Shown piece by piece: positions 53,554-62,669 of a DNA stretch of 64,000 bases. Made by a program: the position numbers and the translations under genes. Positions within the stretch are counted from its first letter, which is position 1. Every line of letters starts with the position of its first letter. The notes under the pieces were generated by a model. That model ran no database searches. It had not been told where the DNA came from and saw nothing but the letters and a program-made list of their open reading frames with translations. Source of the stretch: JALHST01 sp963798435. GTDB taxonomy: Bacteria > Bacteroidota > Bacteroidia > Flavobacteriales > Flavobacteriaceae. The stretch covers positions 992,001 through 1,056,000 of the forward strand of contig CAWCTF010000004.1 in assembly GCA_963798435.1 (NCBI GenBank), read 5' to 3'.

Positions 53554-55815
53554 TCATTTTTTATCGGTCCATAGCGGTACGATAATCCTGCTATCGGTTT
53601 TTAGTTTTAGATGCAAAGGAATCGTTGCATCGTTTATCGATTCGCTACTTACATCCCTTCCTGTACCATAGTTGATTTGTGCATACGAATTTTTATTCCC
53701 AGTAATCACGATGACGATGCGACTGTCTTTTGAAATTTTCTTACTGACAATTCTGGTGTTGTCAAAGGGTATGGTTGTTGCTGTATTCGGTGTCAATAGT
53801 TTTCGATGTTCCTTACTCGTTGCATAACTTGCTCGCCCGATATAAAAGCTTAGGTGAAAATACCTGCCTTCGGGAGTCAATTCATACAGGGTTACCCCAA
53901 AGTCAAAATCCTTTTTATTGATTTCGACGTTCAATTCCCCTTTAAATGAGCCGTTTATGATCATTTCTTTTTTGAAGGGCTCACTCATAAAAACAAGACC
54001 ATCATTAAAATTGATGCTGTCTGCTATAATTGGCGAGGGGTAATATTCAATGTTGTTCATTTTTGTTCGGTCCTTAAAATCTACCTCGAGTTGTAGGTCA
54101 TCCATACTTTTAGGTTTTAACGTGTCTAATGTATAAAGACCATTATTTTTTCTCGGACTCAAATAGAAAACCAGCGAATCATTACTCATTTCTGAAAGCG
54201 ATGCCGTATGCATCCATGAATTGGTGCCCATGACTTGAAAGTTCACCTTGTTTTTAAGTATGGCAGGTTTTTCGGAGCCTTTTAGGATGTAATCAAACCA
54301 ATCAAATACAAGCCCCTGTTTTATATTCAACTGTGCCACGTCATCAATTTGATAGCCCCGTAAATTGGCACTAGGTCTTGATTGAGCACCCCAATGGTCA
54401 TAAGGCCCAATTAACAGATAATGTGCTACTTCCTTATTGTATTTTAAATGTTCTAAATAGTAATACATGGCACCGCGTTGCCCATCGTCATAATATCCGG
54501 TGGTGCTGAGAATCGGAATGTTGATATGGGAAAACTCCTCTTTGTAGGGAATCATATTTTGCCAATAGGTATCATACGATGGATGACTGATCCATTCCTG
54601 AAAAACTGGACTGGGAGTTCCGTCAATACTGTCCATTTTAGTATAGGCTTTGCCAGATAGGAACCATGTATGCTCTAGATTATCCCATCTTTCGCGATCA
54701 AAATTAGCAGCAGTATCTAAAAACGTATTGTTCGTCACATAGGGGATCCATTTATAGGGGAAATTCAGAAAAACATTATTTTCCATTGGATCGTCGATAC
54801 CGGGAGCCACTGATACGGAAGGAACGATCGTTTTTAAGGCAGGATGCACCTTCTCCTTCATAGATGCCCATTGCGTAAAGCCATTATAACTGCCTCCATA
54901 CATGCCTATCTTGGCATTGTTCCATGCTTGATGACTGATCCAGTCGATGACGGCATAGACATCTTTATACTCGTATTTAAAAGGCTCAATAGGGTCTTTA
55001 CTTCCCCGTTTCCCTCTTGAGGTAGCCACAACGCCTGCATATCCTTTTGATGCGGCCAATAATGCATCGTTCAAATTCGACCCATCGGCATAAATTGTAA
55101 ATACCAAAATAGCGGGCATGGGTGCTGCATCTCGTTTACGTGCGGTGATAACCGATATTTCTGCGCCGTCCCTGGCCGAAACGATGACTTCTTCTTTTAT
55201 TAGATACCTTTTGTTTTCATCACGTTCAATTTCCTTAAAAACAAGGGGTTCGGTCACAGTAAAAACATGGTATAGGAAATATGATTTTAAAAGTACGAAG
55301 GCCTCATCAACCGGTAGGGAGGTGCCGGAAATGTTTTTATACTTGGTCTCAAAATCATTGGTGAATTGCCGCACAGCGTCGTACGTTGTGAAAACAATCG
55401 TAGCCGAATACGCTTGTTCATCATTGCAATTGGCTAAATACGTTTTAAAAACTGACGCGTAGGCGTCGCTAAAAGTAGCCTTGGATGCCATTTGCTTTAT
55501 TTTTGCTTTTGAAAATAGTTCAAAGGGGATATATCCCGGGTGCCCATTGTTCATTGCTGAATTTTTTCTCAGCGATTGAATTGTTTTGATGGAAGCCTTA
55601 TAATCACCGGCCAGTATTTCGATCATATAAAGATCATTCGGCTCAATTTCAAGCCTGGCTGCTTTGTTTAGTTTTAAATATTCTTTTGCAAGCTGATGCA
55701 TTTCTATGGCCAAAGTTTCCGGGTCTGGCCTGGCCACTTTTTCAAATTTCAGATCTTGAGCCAAAAGGGGCAGGTGTATGAATACAAGAACTAGGATGGC
55801 TATTAATTTTTTCAT
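53554..55815 (-). CDS. CocE/NonD-family X-Pro dipeptidyl-peptidase-like acyl hydrolase
   Basis: A 753-residue secreted enzyme (leader IAILVLVFIHLPLLAQ). An N-terminal helical region (20-200) of unknown function precedes an alpha/beta-hydrolase domain with IVSARDGAEISV, GVVATSRGKRGS and nucleophile S309 in MYGGSYNGF. The acid probably lies in STTGYYDDGQRG and the base His in GPYDHWGAQ. A C-terminal beta-sandwich completes the CocE/NonD layout. Relatives hydrolyse Xaa-Pro peptides, esters or amides. It lies 8 bp downstream of a small lipoprotein gene, so the two form an operon. Confidence 0.8.
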   Translation of the reverse strand: MKKLIAILVLVFIHLPLLAQDLKFEKVARPDPETLAIEMHQLAKEYLKLNKAARLEIEPNDLYMIEILAGDYKASIKTIQSLRKNSAMNNGHPGYIPFELFSKAKIKQMASKATFSDAYASVFKTYLANCNDEQAYSATIVFTTYDAVRQFTNDFETKYKNISGTSLPVDEAFVLLKSYFLYHVFTVTEPLVFKEIERDENKRYLIKEEVIVSARDGAEISVITARKRDAAPMPAILVFTIYADGSNLNDALLAASKGYAGVVATSRGKRGSKDPIEPFKYEYKDVYAVIDWISHQAWNNAKIGMYGGSYNGFTQWASMKEKVHPALKTIVPSVSVAPGIDDPMENNVFLNFPYKWIPYVTNNTFLDTAANFDRERWDNLEHTWFLSGKAYTKMDSIDGTPSPVFQEWISHPSYDTYWQNMIPYKEEFSHINIPILSTTGYYDDGQRGAMYYYLEHLKYNKEVAHYLLIGPYDHWGAQSRPSANLRGYQIDDVAQLNIKQGLVFDWFDYILKGSEKPAILKNKVNFQVMGTNSWMHTASLSEMSNDSLVFYLSPRKNNGLYTLDTLKPKSMDDLQLEVDFKDRTKMNNIEYYPSPIIADSINFNDGLVFMSEPFKKEMIINGSFKGELNVEINKKDFDFGVTLYELTPEGRYFHLSFYIGRASYATSKEHRKLLTPNTATTIPFDNTRIVSKKISKDSRIVIVITGNKNSYAQINYGTGRDVSSESINDATIPLHLKLKTDSRIIVPLWTDKK

Positions 55816-55823
55816 ATCGTTTT

Positions 55824-56429
55824 TTATTGTACGCTCGAATAGTTGATCAATTCATTTATATACAGCCCCGCTCCATCATTTTGAGTGTGTTTAATGTATT
55901 TTTTAACGGTAGGGGCATACCACCAAATATCTTCCAGCTTAGCATCATATCCCCTGGAATTTGTGATTCTGCCGGTGTACTCAATTTTATAAGCCATAAA
56001 TTTACCAGCAGCTACGGTTACCTCATCAAATGATACAACGGTTACATTTTGACTCGTTTTCCCTGTGGTGCCCTCATTATTTTCCCAATTCACCTCAAAT
56101 TTCCATTTTTTACCCACTTTTAAGGGCCAATCATATAGGGGGGTATCGCTCGGTTTTTGACCTACAGTAGTCGCGATTTCAAGCGTATCCTTGCCATTGT
56201 AAAATCCTAAAACCCCATTAAAGTCAACAACTTCTTGAAAATCCTCGCCTGCTGCCCGAATTTCGCCTTCTACAGCGCGTTGCCATTTCCAAGTCCATTT
56301 CTCGCCAATTTTAAAATCGGATAGTGTTGGTTCTTCAGTTGCTGTATCACCTACTTCAGCTTTGGGTGTGCTCTTGCAGGCATTGAATGCCATGATTGCC
56401 ATTAATAATAGTACTGCTTGTTTTTTCAT
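55824..56429 (-). CDS. Hypothetical lipoprotein
   Basis: A 201-residue lipoprotein (leader LLMAIMAFNACKST, Cys18) followed by an acidic linker (GDTATEEPTLSD). The rest is beta-rich with many Trp residues (GEKWTWKWQRAVEGEIR, KVGKKWKFEVNWEN), suggesting a compact beta-sandwich or barrel. No family is recognised. It precedes the CocE/NonD hydrolase by 8 bp and may be its surface partner. Confidence 0.6.
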   Translation of the reverse strand: MKKQAVLLLMAIMAFNACKSTPKAEVGDTATEEPTLSDFKIGEKWTWKWQRAVEGEIRAAGEDFQEVVDFNGVLGFYNGKDTLEIATTVGQKPSDTPLYDWPLKVGKKWKFEVNWENNEGTTGKTSQNVTVVSFDEVTVAAGKFMAYKIEYTGRITNSRGYDAKLEDIWWYAPTVKKYIKHTQNDGAGLYINELINYSSVQ

Positions 56430-56516
56430 GTTAAAAAAGTTTAATTTTTCTGAGATTGGCTCTGAAATGTGTAATTATTATAGTTGCTTTTATTTGAATG
56501 TAATCTTCCCATTATC

Positions 56517-56541
56517 AAGCTTTTTAAAGCTTAAATTAAGC
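56517..56541. terminator. Overlapping palindromes downstream of the LytTR operon
   Basis: AAGCTTT-TT-AAAGCTT (56517-56532) overlaps GCTTAA-A-TTAAGC (56529-56541), with T- and A-runs beside them. The position, 60 bp beyond the response-regulator stop, fits a terminator for the minus-strand two-component operon. Mutually exclusive folding is possible because the palindromes share four bases. Confidence 0.4.
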
Positions 56542-56601
56542 GGTTATTTTTTTAAAAATCTGATTGAATATGCTAGGCGTACCGAGCGTATGCTTCTTTT
56601 T

Positions 56602-57321
56602 TTATAAACTGTTCCAATTTTTAAATTTGGCTGATTGCCGACTTGAAACCTCCAAGGATTCTCCGCTGGTTAAAGTGATTTGGAGTTTGTTATTAAAATA
56701 CGGATGAATTTCCTTAATGTATTGTGTGTTAATTATCTGACTCCTGTTAATTCTAAAAAAAACGGTGGGATCCAGCTTTTCCGCCAATAGGTTCAACGAA
56801 CGTTTGATCATCGCTTTCTCGTCTCCAAAAAACAAACGGGCATAATTGTCCATTGATTGAATGAGTCTGATATCGGTTAAGGGAATAAAAAAACATTTCT
56901 CTCCGTCCTTGATAAAGATTTTGTGATGCATGGGCAAGGCGTCTCTCTTTGCTTCTCTTTTAGCAAAGGTTGCCTGGATCTTTTCGATGCTTATCCCAAA
57001 ACGTTCATCCCGCAACGGTTTAACCAGATAATCAATGGCGTTTACCTCAAAGGCCTTAACGGCATACTGATCATAGGCCGTGGTAAACACTACTTCAGGA
57101 ACTACCGTGAGTTCTTCCAATAAATCAAAGCCCGATTTTTCTGGCATATGGATATCTAAAAAAATCAGATCCGGACGTTCCTTTTCTATCAAAACAATGG
57201 CATCATCTGCATTGGCGGCTTCTCCGAGCACCACAAATTCGGGATAATTTGACAGGGCCCTTTTCACTTCTTCCCGTGCCAACCGCTCATCATCAATAAT
57301 TATAGTCTTATAGGTATTCAT
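56602..57321 (-). CDS. LytTR-family response regulator
   Basis: A 239-residue protein. The receiver domain has the phosphoacceptor D56 in LIFLDIHMPEKSG, acidic pair DDE at 10-12, and conserved Lys in IDYLVKPLRDE. The C-terminal LytTR DNA-binding domain includes FFIPLTDIRLIQSMDNYARL and FFRINRSQIINTQYIKEIHP. It acts with the sensor kinase just upstream; the kinase stop and regulator start overlap (TAATG). No adjacent target operon is evident, though the palindromes at 56517-56541 lie downstream. Confidence 0.9.
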   Translation of the reverse strand: MNTYKTIIIDDERLAREEVKRALSNYPEFVVLGEAANADDAIVLIEKERPDLIFLDIHMPEKSGFDLLEELTVVPEVVFTTAYDQYAVKAFEVNAIDYLVKPLRDERFGISIEKIQATFAKREAKRDALPMHHKIFIKDGEKCFFIPLTDIRLIQSMDNYARLFFGDEKAMIKRSLNLLAEKLDPTVFFRINRSQIINTQYIKEIHPYFNNKLQITLTSGESLEVSSRQSAKFKNWNSL

Positions 57322-58493
57322 TATTTGTGCATTGGAATGATTAAGGTAGCCGTTACCTCGTCTTCAATTTCATTTTCCAAGGTAAAACTGGCCTCGCCAT
57401 TGTATTGTAATAACAATCTTTTTGTTAGATTTTTAATCCCGATACCGGCTTCGACACCATGGGCTACTAAATTTCCGGGATTTTGAACGACAATCACAAG
57501 CTTCTGGTTTTTTTCTACAATAGACAATTTAATGATTCCGCCTTTTTTTCGTTTATCGATACCATGTTTAATGGCATTCTCCACCATTAGCTGAATGCTT
57601 AAGGGCAAGATCATGTATTCTTCCAAGCCTTGCTCAATTGTGAGCGACATATTCAGCCGTTCTTCAAATCGCACCTTCTCTAGTTCAACATAATCTTTTA
57701 CCAGCCCCAATTCATCTTTAATAGGTAAAAACGAAGCATCTTTTTCATAAAGTGAAGAGCGCAGAATATCAGATAATAAATCAATGGCCCTTCTGGCGGT
57801 TTTCGGATTTTCAATGACCAATGACTTAATTGAATTGAGTGAATTAAATAAAAAATGAGGATTCAATTGTTGCGATAAATTGTCTAATTGGGCCTGTTTG
57901 GCGATAATTGAAAGATCTGCATTTTGCTTGGCAGTTTCAATATCCTTCATATAGTAATGGTACAAATGATAGGCCAAGATCCAAATAGCCATCAATCGTA
58001 CACCGGTTAAAAATACTGGATCCCAATATTTTAATGATTCCCATAAATCAACCTCCTTGCCCCCGAAAAAAGCCCAATAGCCATACCATTTTAGATCTAC
58101 GATCAACATATATAATCCTGCTAAAAGGATAATGGAAGGAACACTTCTTACCAACAATTGCGGTAAGCTAAGCGCGTTCCAATTAAATTTTAAGGCAAAG
58201 AACCGATAGCCATGCGTTAAAACGATTCCGATCGAAATGTCGAGCACATAGTTGAGGAATGTAAAAAAGTACCCGTAATCATCTCTATAAAACACCACGT
58301 ACGCCCAATAAATGGAGACCGTTCCCCATCCTAAAAGCTGGCATTTCCAATACAAGGAAACTGATTTACTATTTACTATGTTTTCGAATCTGTTCATTGA
58401 TGCCACAAAGTAAAAGGATACCTGGCGAACTAAAAAGGAAAAGTACAGGAGCGTGAAAATTACGGGGTGAGCGTTATAGGATTGATTGTTCAA
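57321..58493 (-). CDS. LytS-type sensor histidine kinase
   Basis: A 390-residue membrane protein; ATG 58397 (MNRFENIVNSK) is an equally good start and would give 358 residues. Four or more membrane helices occupy the N-terminal half (IYWAYVVFYRDDYGYFFTFL, SIILLAGLYMLIVDL). The His_kinase domain has H213 in QQLNPHFLFNSLNSIKSL, followed by an ATPase with MVENAIKHGIDKR (N box) and GIGIKNLTKRL (G box). This is the standard partner of LytTR regulators. The signal it senses is unknown. Confidence 0.9.
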   Translation of the reverse strand: MNNQSYNAHPVIFTLLYFSFLVRQVSFYFVASMNRFENIVNSKSVSLYWKCQLLGWGTVSIYWAYVVFYRDDYGYFFTFLNYVLDISIGIVLTHGYRFFALKFNWNALSLPQLLVRSVPSIILLAGLYMLIVDLKWYGYWAFFGGKEVDLWESLKYWDPVFLTGVRLMAIWILAYHLYHYYMKDIETAKQNADLSIIAKQAQLDNLSQQLNPHFLFNSLNSIKSLVIENPKTARRAIDLLSDILRSSLYEKDASFLPIKDELGLVKDYVELEKVRFEERLNMSLTIEQGLEEYMILPLSIQLMVENAIKHGIDKRKKGGIIKLSIVEKNQKLVIVVQNPGNLVAHGVEAGIGIKNLTKRLLLQYNGEASFTLENEIEDEVTATLIIPMHK

Positions 58494-58677
58494 TTAATTA
58501 CGAAGTACAATAGCTGGAATCTGAAGTATCAATTTAGCTATTTGGTAAAGGAGGAGGACAGTTTCCGCAATAGGATGTGGTAAAACCCTTTAAGGTGTTC
58601 TTACAACCTATTACGCTTTTTAAAAGAGTTAAAATTCTATAAAGGGAAATGGAAGTGCTTTTTCAAAGTTGCTTAAA

Positions 58678-59253
58678 TCAATCGTCTAACCCTTTTCCGT
58701 CAACTATTTTAGGGATTGATTTTTCAATTCTCGCTTCACGCGTTTTTGGTTGTTTGGCTTGTGAAAAATACAATAAATACCCTCTTTGTCGACCAGGGGA
58801 TAAAGCCTCGAATGCTGATTTTAAGTCTGAATCACGTTCCAATGCTTTTTTAAATTCGTGTGGCATGGCAAACTCGGAAGTGTTTTTCATTTTCACTTCC
58901 AGACCGGCTTTTTCCACCGCTATAGCTTCATAGATATAGGCTTTAACAACGTTTTTTAACGCAATGATATCTTCCACGTTTGTAAATCTGAGTTGACGCG
59001 CCGATTGCACGTTCGGGGTTTGTTGAATTAGTATTGCATTTGGATCATTTAATAATACCCCTTTATGAAAGAGCAGCGCACAATAGTCCTTAAACCCATG
59101 AATGAGAACAATATTATGATCTTGAAATGTATAGCAAGGGTGCATCCATTTGAAATCCTCGGTCAGACCACACTCTAAACAGAATTCCCTTAGCAACTTC
59201 GTTTCTTCTTTCCAAATGTTTATTTTTTCTATGTATTTATCGACTTTTTCCAT
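58678..59253 (-). CDS. YdeI/OmpD-associated (DUF1801-like) family protein
   Basis: Start taken at ATG 59253 (MEKVDKYIEKINIWKEETKL), five bases after the DoxX start-side stop; longer starts would overlap the DoxX gene. It has 191 residues. DUF1801-like N-terminal fold with FKWMHPCYTF and ALLFHKGVLL, then a YdeI-type C-terminal segment FAMPHEFKKALERD, LSPGRQRGYLLYFSQAKQPKTREARIEKSI. Such proteins are cytoplasmic and have been linked to stress or peptide resistance, but the biochemical function is unknown. It is the last gene of the second ArsR operon. Confidence 0.75.
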   Translation of the reverse strand: MEKVDKYIEKINIWKEETKLLREFCLECGLTEDFKWMHPCYTFQDHNIVLIHGFKDYCALLFHKGVLLNDPNAILIQQTPNVQSARQLRFTNVEDIIALKNVVKAYIYEAIAVEKAGLEVKMKNTSEFAMPHEFKKALERDSDLKSAFEALSPGRQRGYLLYFSQAKQPKTREARIEKSIPKIVDGKGLDD

Positions 59254-59255
59254 TT

Positions 59256-59654
59256 TCAATTGTATTGGGTTAACCTGGGGATTTTTCTGCTTTCGGGTCT
59301 GAAATACCAGGATACAACCGTCATGCTGAGTAAAAAAAGTGAAATCGACCATTCACTTGCAGAATCGCCCACTGCTATATGTGAAATTGCCGCTCCTGAC
59401 AACGTAAAAAAGAAGCCGGCGTAGGCCCACTCCTTGAATAAGGGGGTTTTTGGAATGAGCAAGGTTACCACCCCCAACATTTTCCATACCCCAAGTATTG
59501 TTAGAAAATAAGTGGGATACCCCAAATGGGTCATAGCCGTTACATCATATAAGGCTGCCTTCATTTTAAATAGCTGTATGATTCCGCTCTGCGTCATTGC
59601 CAATGCGAGCAAACCTGTTGAAATCCAAAAAATGATTTTTTTCTTCTTTGACAT
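59256..59654 (-). CDS. DoxX-like membrane protein
   Basis: A 132-residue protein with four membrane helices (IIFWISTGLLALAMTQSGII, FLTILGVWKMLGVVTLLIP, WAYAGFFFTLSGAAISHIAV, WSISLFLLSMTVVSWYF), the layout of the DoxX/DoxD-like family. The residues LGYPTYFLTILG and SHIAVGD are typical. The role is not established; DoxX relatives are tied to redox or thiol stress. It lies 6 bp after the SRPBCC gene in the second ArsR operon. Confidence 0.75.
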   Translation of the reverse strand: MSKKKKIIFWISTGLLALAMTQSGIIQLFKMKAALYDVTAMTHLGYPTYFLTILGVWKMLGVVTLLIPKTPLFKEWAYAGFFFTLSGAAISHIAVGDSASEWSISLFLLSMTVVSWYFRPESRKIPRLTQYN

Positions 59655-59660
59655 ATCGCT

Positions 59661-60125
59661 TTATTTAAAATTGGATAAAATTTCTTGCAATCGATCATGC
59701 GCCATATTCAAACCAGTAGCAAAAGGCATTTTTAATTGGGCCGCTCGGTGATTCTCTGACTTATAGATTATTTGAATCGTCAGTTTACTTTTATCCTTGG
59801 CTAATTCCTCAAATTCTAGGAATTCAAGCTGAACACCGATAGGTGCACCTTCTATTTCAAAGGTTCGTATGATTCTTTGATCGGGTTGAATTTTGTGAAT
59901 CGTACCGTTTGCCTTAAAGACGACCGTGCCATTGTGTGACGTCTCAAATTGATAACTTCCGTGATTTCTATTTTCTAATTTCACCACTTTGGTGCCCATC
60001 CATTGTTCCAAAAGCTCGGGTTCGGTATAGGCTTTAAAGAGTAATTCAATAGGTAGTTCAAATTCCCTAGTTATTACCAACTCCTGTGAACCCACTACGG
60101 CATTTATTTTCGTTTTGTGTTTCAT
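59661..60125 (-). CDS. SRPBCC/AHSA1-domain protein (system 2)
   Basis: A 154-residue START/AHSA1-fold protein: ITREFELPIELLFKAYTEPE, LLEQWMGTKVVKLE and the C-terminal helix AAQLKMPFATGLNMAHDRLQ. It is the counterpart of the protein at 51643-52167, but with clearly different cavity-lining sequence, suggesting a different ligand. It starts 4 bp after the ArsR stop and precedes the DoxX gene by 6 bp. Confidence 0.8.
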   Translation of the reverse strand: MKHKTKINAVVGSQELVITREFELPIELLFKAYTEPELLEQWMGTKVVKLENRNHGSYQFETSHNGTVVFKANGTIHKIQPDQRIIRTFEIEGAPIGVQLEFLEFEELAKDKSKLTIQIIYKSENHRAAQLKMPFATGLNMAHDRLQEILSNFK

Positions 60126-60129
60126 TGAC

Positions 60130-60453
60130 TTATTTTTTTGCTTGATAATCTTTCATCAAAGATTCGAGTTTATTGAATCGGTCATCCCACAATTTTCTGA
60201 AAGGCTCAAGGAAGCTTGCTATTTCCATCATTCCTTTTGGGTTTAGCTGATAATAGATTTCTCGTCCTTTTTGCTCTTGTTCCAATAGTTCGCACTCGGT
60301 GAGTATTTGAATGTGCTTCGAAATCGTTTGTCTCGATGAGTCAAAATTTTCTGCAATTGCATTCGGTGTCATTGCTTGAAGAGCCACCAAAGTGATTATC
60401 GTCCGTCGAGTTGGGTCGGCTATGGCCTGAAAAACATCTCTTCTTAATTTCAT
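60130..60453 (-). CDS. ArsR-family regulator (system 2)
   Basis: Start taken at ATG 60453 (MKLRRDVFQAIADPTRRTII), three bases after the operator. It has 107 residues with strong similarity to the system 1 regulator; DNA-recognition residues read SSRQTISKHIQIL against STRQAVSKHLQIL. No metal-binding Cys is present. It likely represses its own four-gene operon (ArsR, SRPBCC, DoxX, YdeI-like). The recognition-helix changes match the change from GCAAC to GCAGT in the operators. Confidence 0.85.
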   Translation of the reverse strand: MKLRRDVFQAIADPTRRTIITLVALQAMTPNAIAENFDSSRQTISKHIQILTECELLEQEQKGREIYYQLNPKGMMEIASFLEPFRKLWDDRFNKLESLMKDYQAKK

Positions 60454-60456
60454 TAT

Positions 60457-60502
60457 GCAGTTATTTGACTGCAAATATAAGCGCAGTCATTTAACTGCGC
60501 AA
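60457..60502 (-). promoter_or_regulatory. ArsR promoter with two tandem operators (system 2)
   Basis: On the minus strand TTG (60502-60500) is 20 bp from TATATTTG (60479-60472), an exact TAnnTTTG match. Dyads GCAGTTAAATGACTGC (60498-60483) and GCAGTCAAATAACTGC (60472-60457) occupy the same positions relative to promoter and ATG as in system 1, again 26 bp apart, and the ATG follows three bases after the second. Confidence 0.7.
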
Positions 60503-60596
60503 GTAATTCGATAAAATTCGTGCGACTTTTTAAGATAAATTAAGTCGATTGCATGTCAAGGGCCATTTTTGCCCGGTATTCATAAAACCGTTCGAG

Positions 60597-62669
60597 TTAC
60601 TTTAATTTCATAAGTAAATAGGAAAAGGTCATGGCATTCATTTTAGCACGTTGTTCATTTGTTGAAGAGCCTGCATGTCCTCCTTCGGTATTTTCGAAAT
60701 AATAGGTTTTATACCCCATGTCATTCATTTTAGCAACCATTTTCCGGGTATGACCTGGGTGTACGCGATCATCGCGGGTAGAGGTGTAAAAAAATACTTC
60801 AGGATAGGCGATGCCTTCTTTAAGGTTGTGATAGGGGGAATATTTTTTAATATAGTCCCATTCTTCAGGAACATCGGGATTTCCGTACTCGCCCATCCAA
60901 CTAGCACCTGCCAATAGTTTGTTATAGCGTTGCATATCTAACAAAGGCACTTGACAAACCACCGCATTATATAAATCTGGGCGTTGTGTAAAGGCAACAC
61001 CTACTAACAGGCCACCATTACTGCCACCCATGACGCCTAAATGTTGTGGGGATGTTATTTTTTGGGATATAAGGTCTTCGGAAACGGCATAAAGATCATC
61101 AAAAACATTTTGTCGCTTTTCTTTCATGCCATCTTGATGCCATTGTGGGCCATATTCTCCACCACCGCGGATATTGGCCAATACAAAAACGCCCCCATTA
61201 TCTAGCCACGATACCCCATAAGTTGATGCGTAAAAGGGCGATAGGGAAATTTCAAAACCACCATATGCATACACCAGGGTCGGGTTCTTGCCATCGGCTT
61301 TCAGGTCTTTGGCAGCTACCATAAAATATGGAATCATCGTGCCATCTTTTGATTTGGCTTTATATTGTTTAACGCTATATTTATTGGCATCAAAGAAGGC
61401 GGGTAATGATTTGTATGCCTCAAAAGTATTGCTGGCGGCATCTGCAAAATACAACGTAGATGGGGTGATAAAGTTTTCAAAATCAAAAAAATAGGTATCT
61501 GAAAGATCACTAGTCCCTACAATCGAAATGGTTCCCAATTCGGGGGCAACCACTTTTTCACTGCTCCACAATCCGTTGTTAAACGAATAGATGTATAATT
61601 GCCCGGTAACATTGGTCAAAAGGTTGACGAGTAATTTATTCTTGGTAGTTGAAACGGCTGAAATACTTGAAAATTCATCGGGTTCGAGAATTACTTTTAG
61701 GTCTTTATTCCCTTTTAACAATTCGGTAAAATTGAGACTTAAAAGGGTTCCGATTTTATAGGTTTTCGAATCGACCGTCCAATCTGATTTTAATTGAATG
61801 ACCAATTGATTGTTTAAAATGGCTTTTGTTTCGCAATCTTCCGGAATCTCTAAAGGGATAATTTTAGTATCCTTCCAAATTGATGTAATGACAGAAAAAG
61901 TAGTCAAATATCTACTAATCAATGTGTATTCTTTGGTGTCATCCCGCAGAACCCCGCCCCATGTGCCAATATCAGTAGATTCACCCTTATAAATTAATTG
62001 TGCCTCTTTTAGCGGGGTCCCGCGCTTCCATACCTTTACTTGGCTTGGGTACCCCGATGTAGTCATGGTACCTTCCCCAAAATCGGTTGAAACAATCAAG
62101 GTGTTTTCATCTAAATAACTGGCACCACCCTTAGACTCCGGTAAATAAAAACCGTCTTCGATAAATGTTTTTGTGTCTACATCAAACTCTTTAATAAAAA
62201 CGGCATCTCCCCCGCCTTTAGAAAGTTCAATTAAAAAACGCTTGTAGGAAGGGTACAACCCGCTCACTCCTTTGTATACCCATTTTATGTCCTCTTTTTT
62301 TGAGAGCGCGTCGATATCAAGTAATGTTTCCCAATCTAACTTTCCACTGGTATAGTTCGTTAAAAGGCATCTTCGCCAAATACCTCTTTCATGATCCTTG
62401 TCTTTCCAGAAATTATAAACATAGTTGCCGTGAATAGTAGGATATGCAATGCGCTCCGAAGAATTGTAAATCCCTAAACTTTTGTCGTAGATGTCCTGAT
62501 AGTCTTTTTCGGCACTCAATTTATCAAAAGTGACTTTACTTTGACTTTGCACGAATTCCAACGCCTTTTCGCCATCCACTTCTTCCAACCATAGGTAGGT
62601 GTCTTCCTGGGCTTGACTCAATAAACTTATTCCGAACAAAGTCAGCAATACTAAAATATTTCTTTTCAT
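60597..62669 (-). CDS. Prolyl oligopeptidase (S9A family), secreted
   Basis: A 690-residue protein with a signal peptide (LTLFGISLLSQAQ). A seven-bladed propeller (about 70-430) precedes the peptidase domain: VYAYGGFEISLSP, ANIRGGGEYGPQWHQDG, nucleophile S550 in MGGSNGGLLVG, the acid near D633-D634 in STRDDRVHPG, and base H665 in EGGHAG. All S9A landmarks are intact and the length is usual for the family. It cleaves short peptides after proline. It is followed by a 94-bp gap to the ArsR promoter and appears monocistronic. Confidence 0.9.
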   Translation of the reverse strand: MKRNILVLLTLFGISLLSQAQEDTYLWLEEVDGEKALEFVQSQSKVTFDKLSAEKDYQDIYDKSLGIYNSSERIAYPTIHGNYVYNFWKDKDHERGIWRRCLLTNYTSGKLDWETLLDIDALSKKEDIKWVYKGVSGLYPSYKRFLIELSKGGGDAVFIKEFDVDTKTFIEDGFYLPESKGGASYLDENTLIVSTDFGEGTMTTSGYPSQVKVWKRGTPLKEAQLIYKGESTDIGTWGGVLRDDTKEYTLISRYLTTFSVITSIWKDTKIIPLEIPEDCETKAILNNQLVIQLKSDWTVDSKTYKIGTLLSLNFTELLKGNKDLKVILEPDEFSSISAVSTTKNKLLVNLLTNVTGQLYIYSFNNGLWSSEKVVAPELGTISIVGTSDLSDTYFFDFENFITPSTLYFADAASNTFEAYKSLPAFFDANKYSVKQYKAKSKDGTMIPYFMVAAKDLKADGKNPTLVYAYGGFEISLSPFYASTYGVSWLDNGGVFVLANIRGGGEYGPQWHQDGMKEKRQNVFDDLYAVSEDLISQKITSPQHLGVMGGSNGGLLVGVAFTQRPDLYNAVVCQVPLLDMQRYNKLLAGASWMGEYGNPDVPEEWDYIKKYSPYHNLKEGIAYPEVFFYTSTRDDRVHPGHTRKMVAKMNDMGYKTYYFENTEGGHAGSSTNEQRAKMNAMTFSYLLMKLK

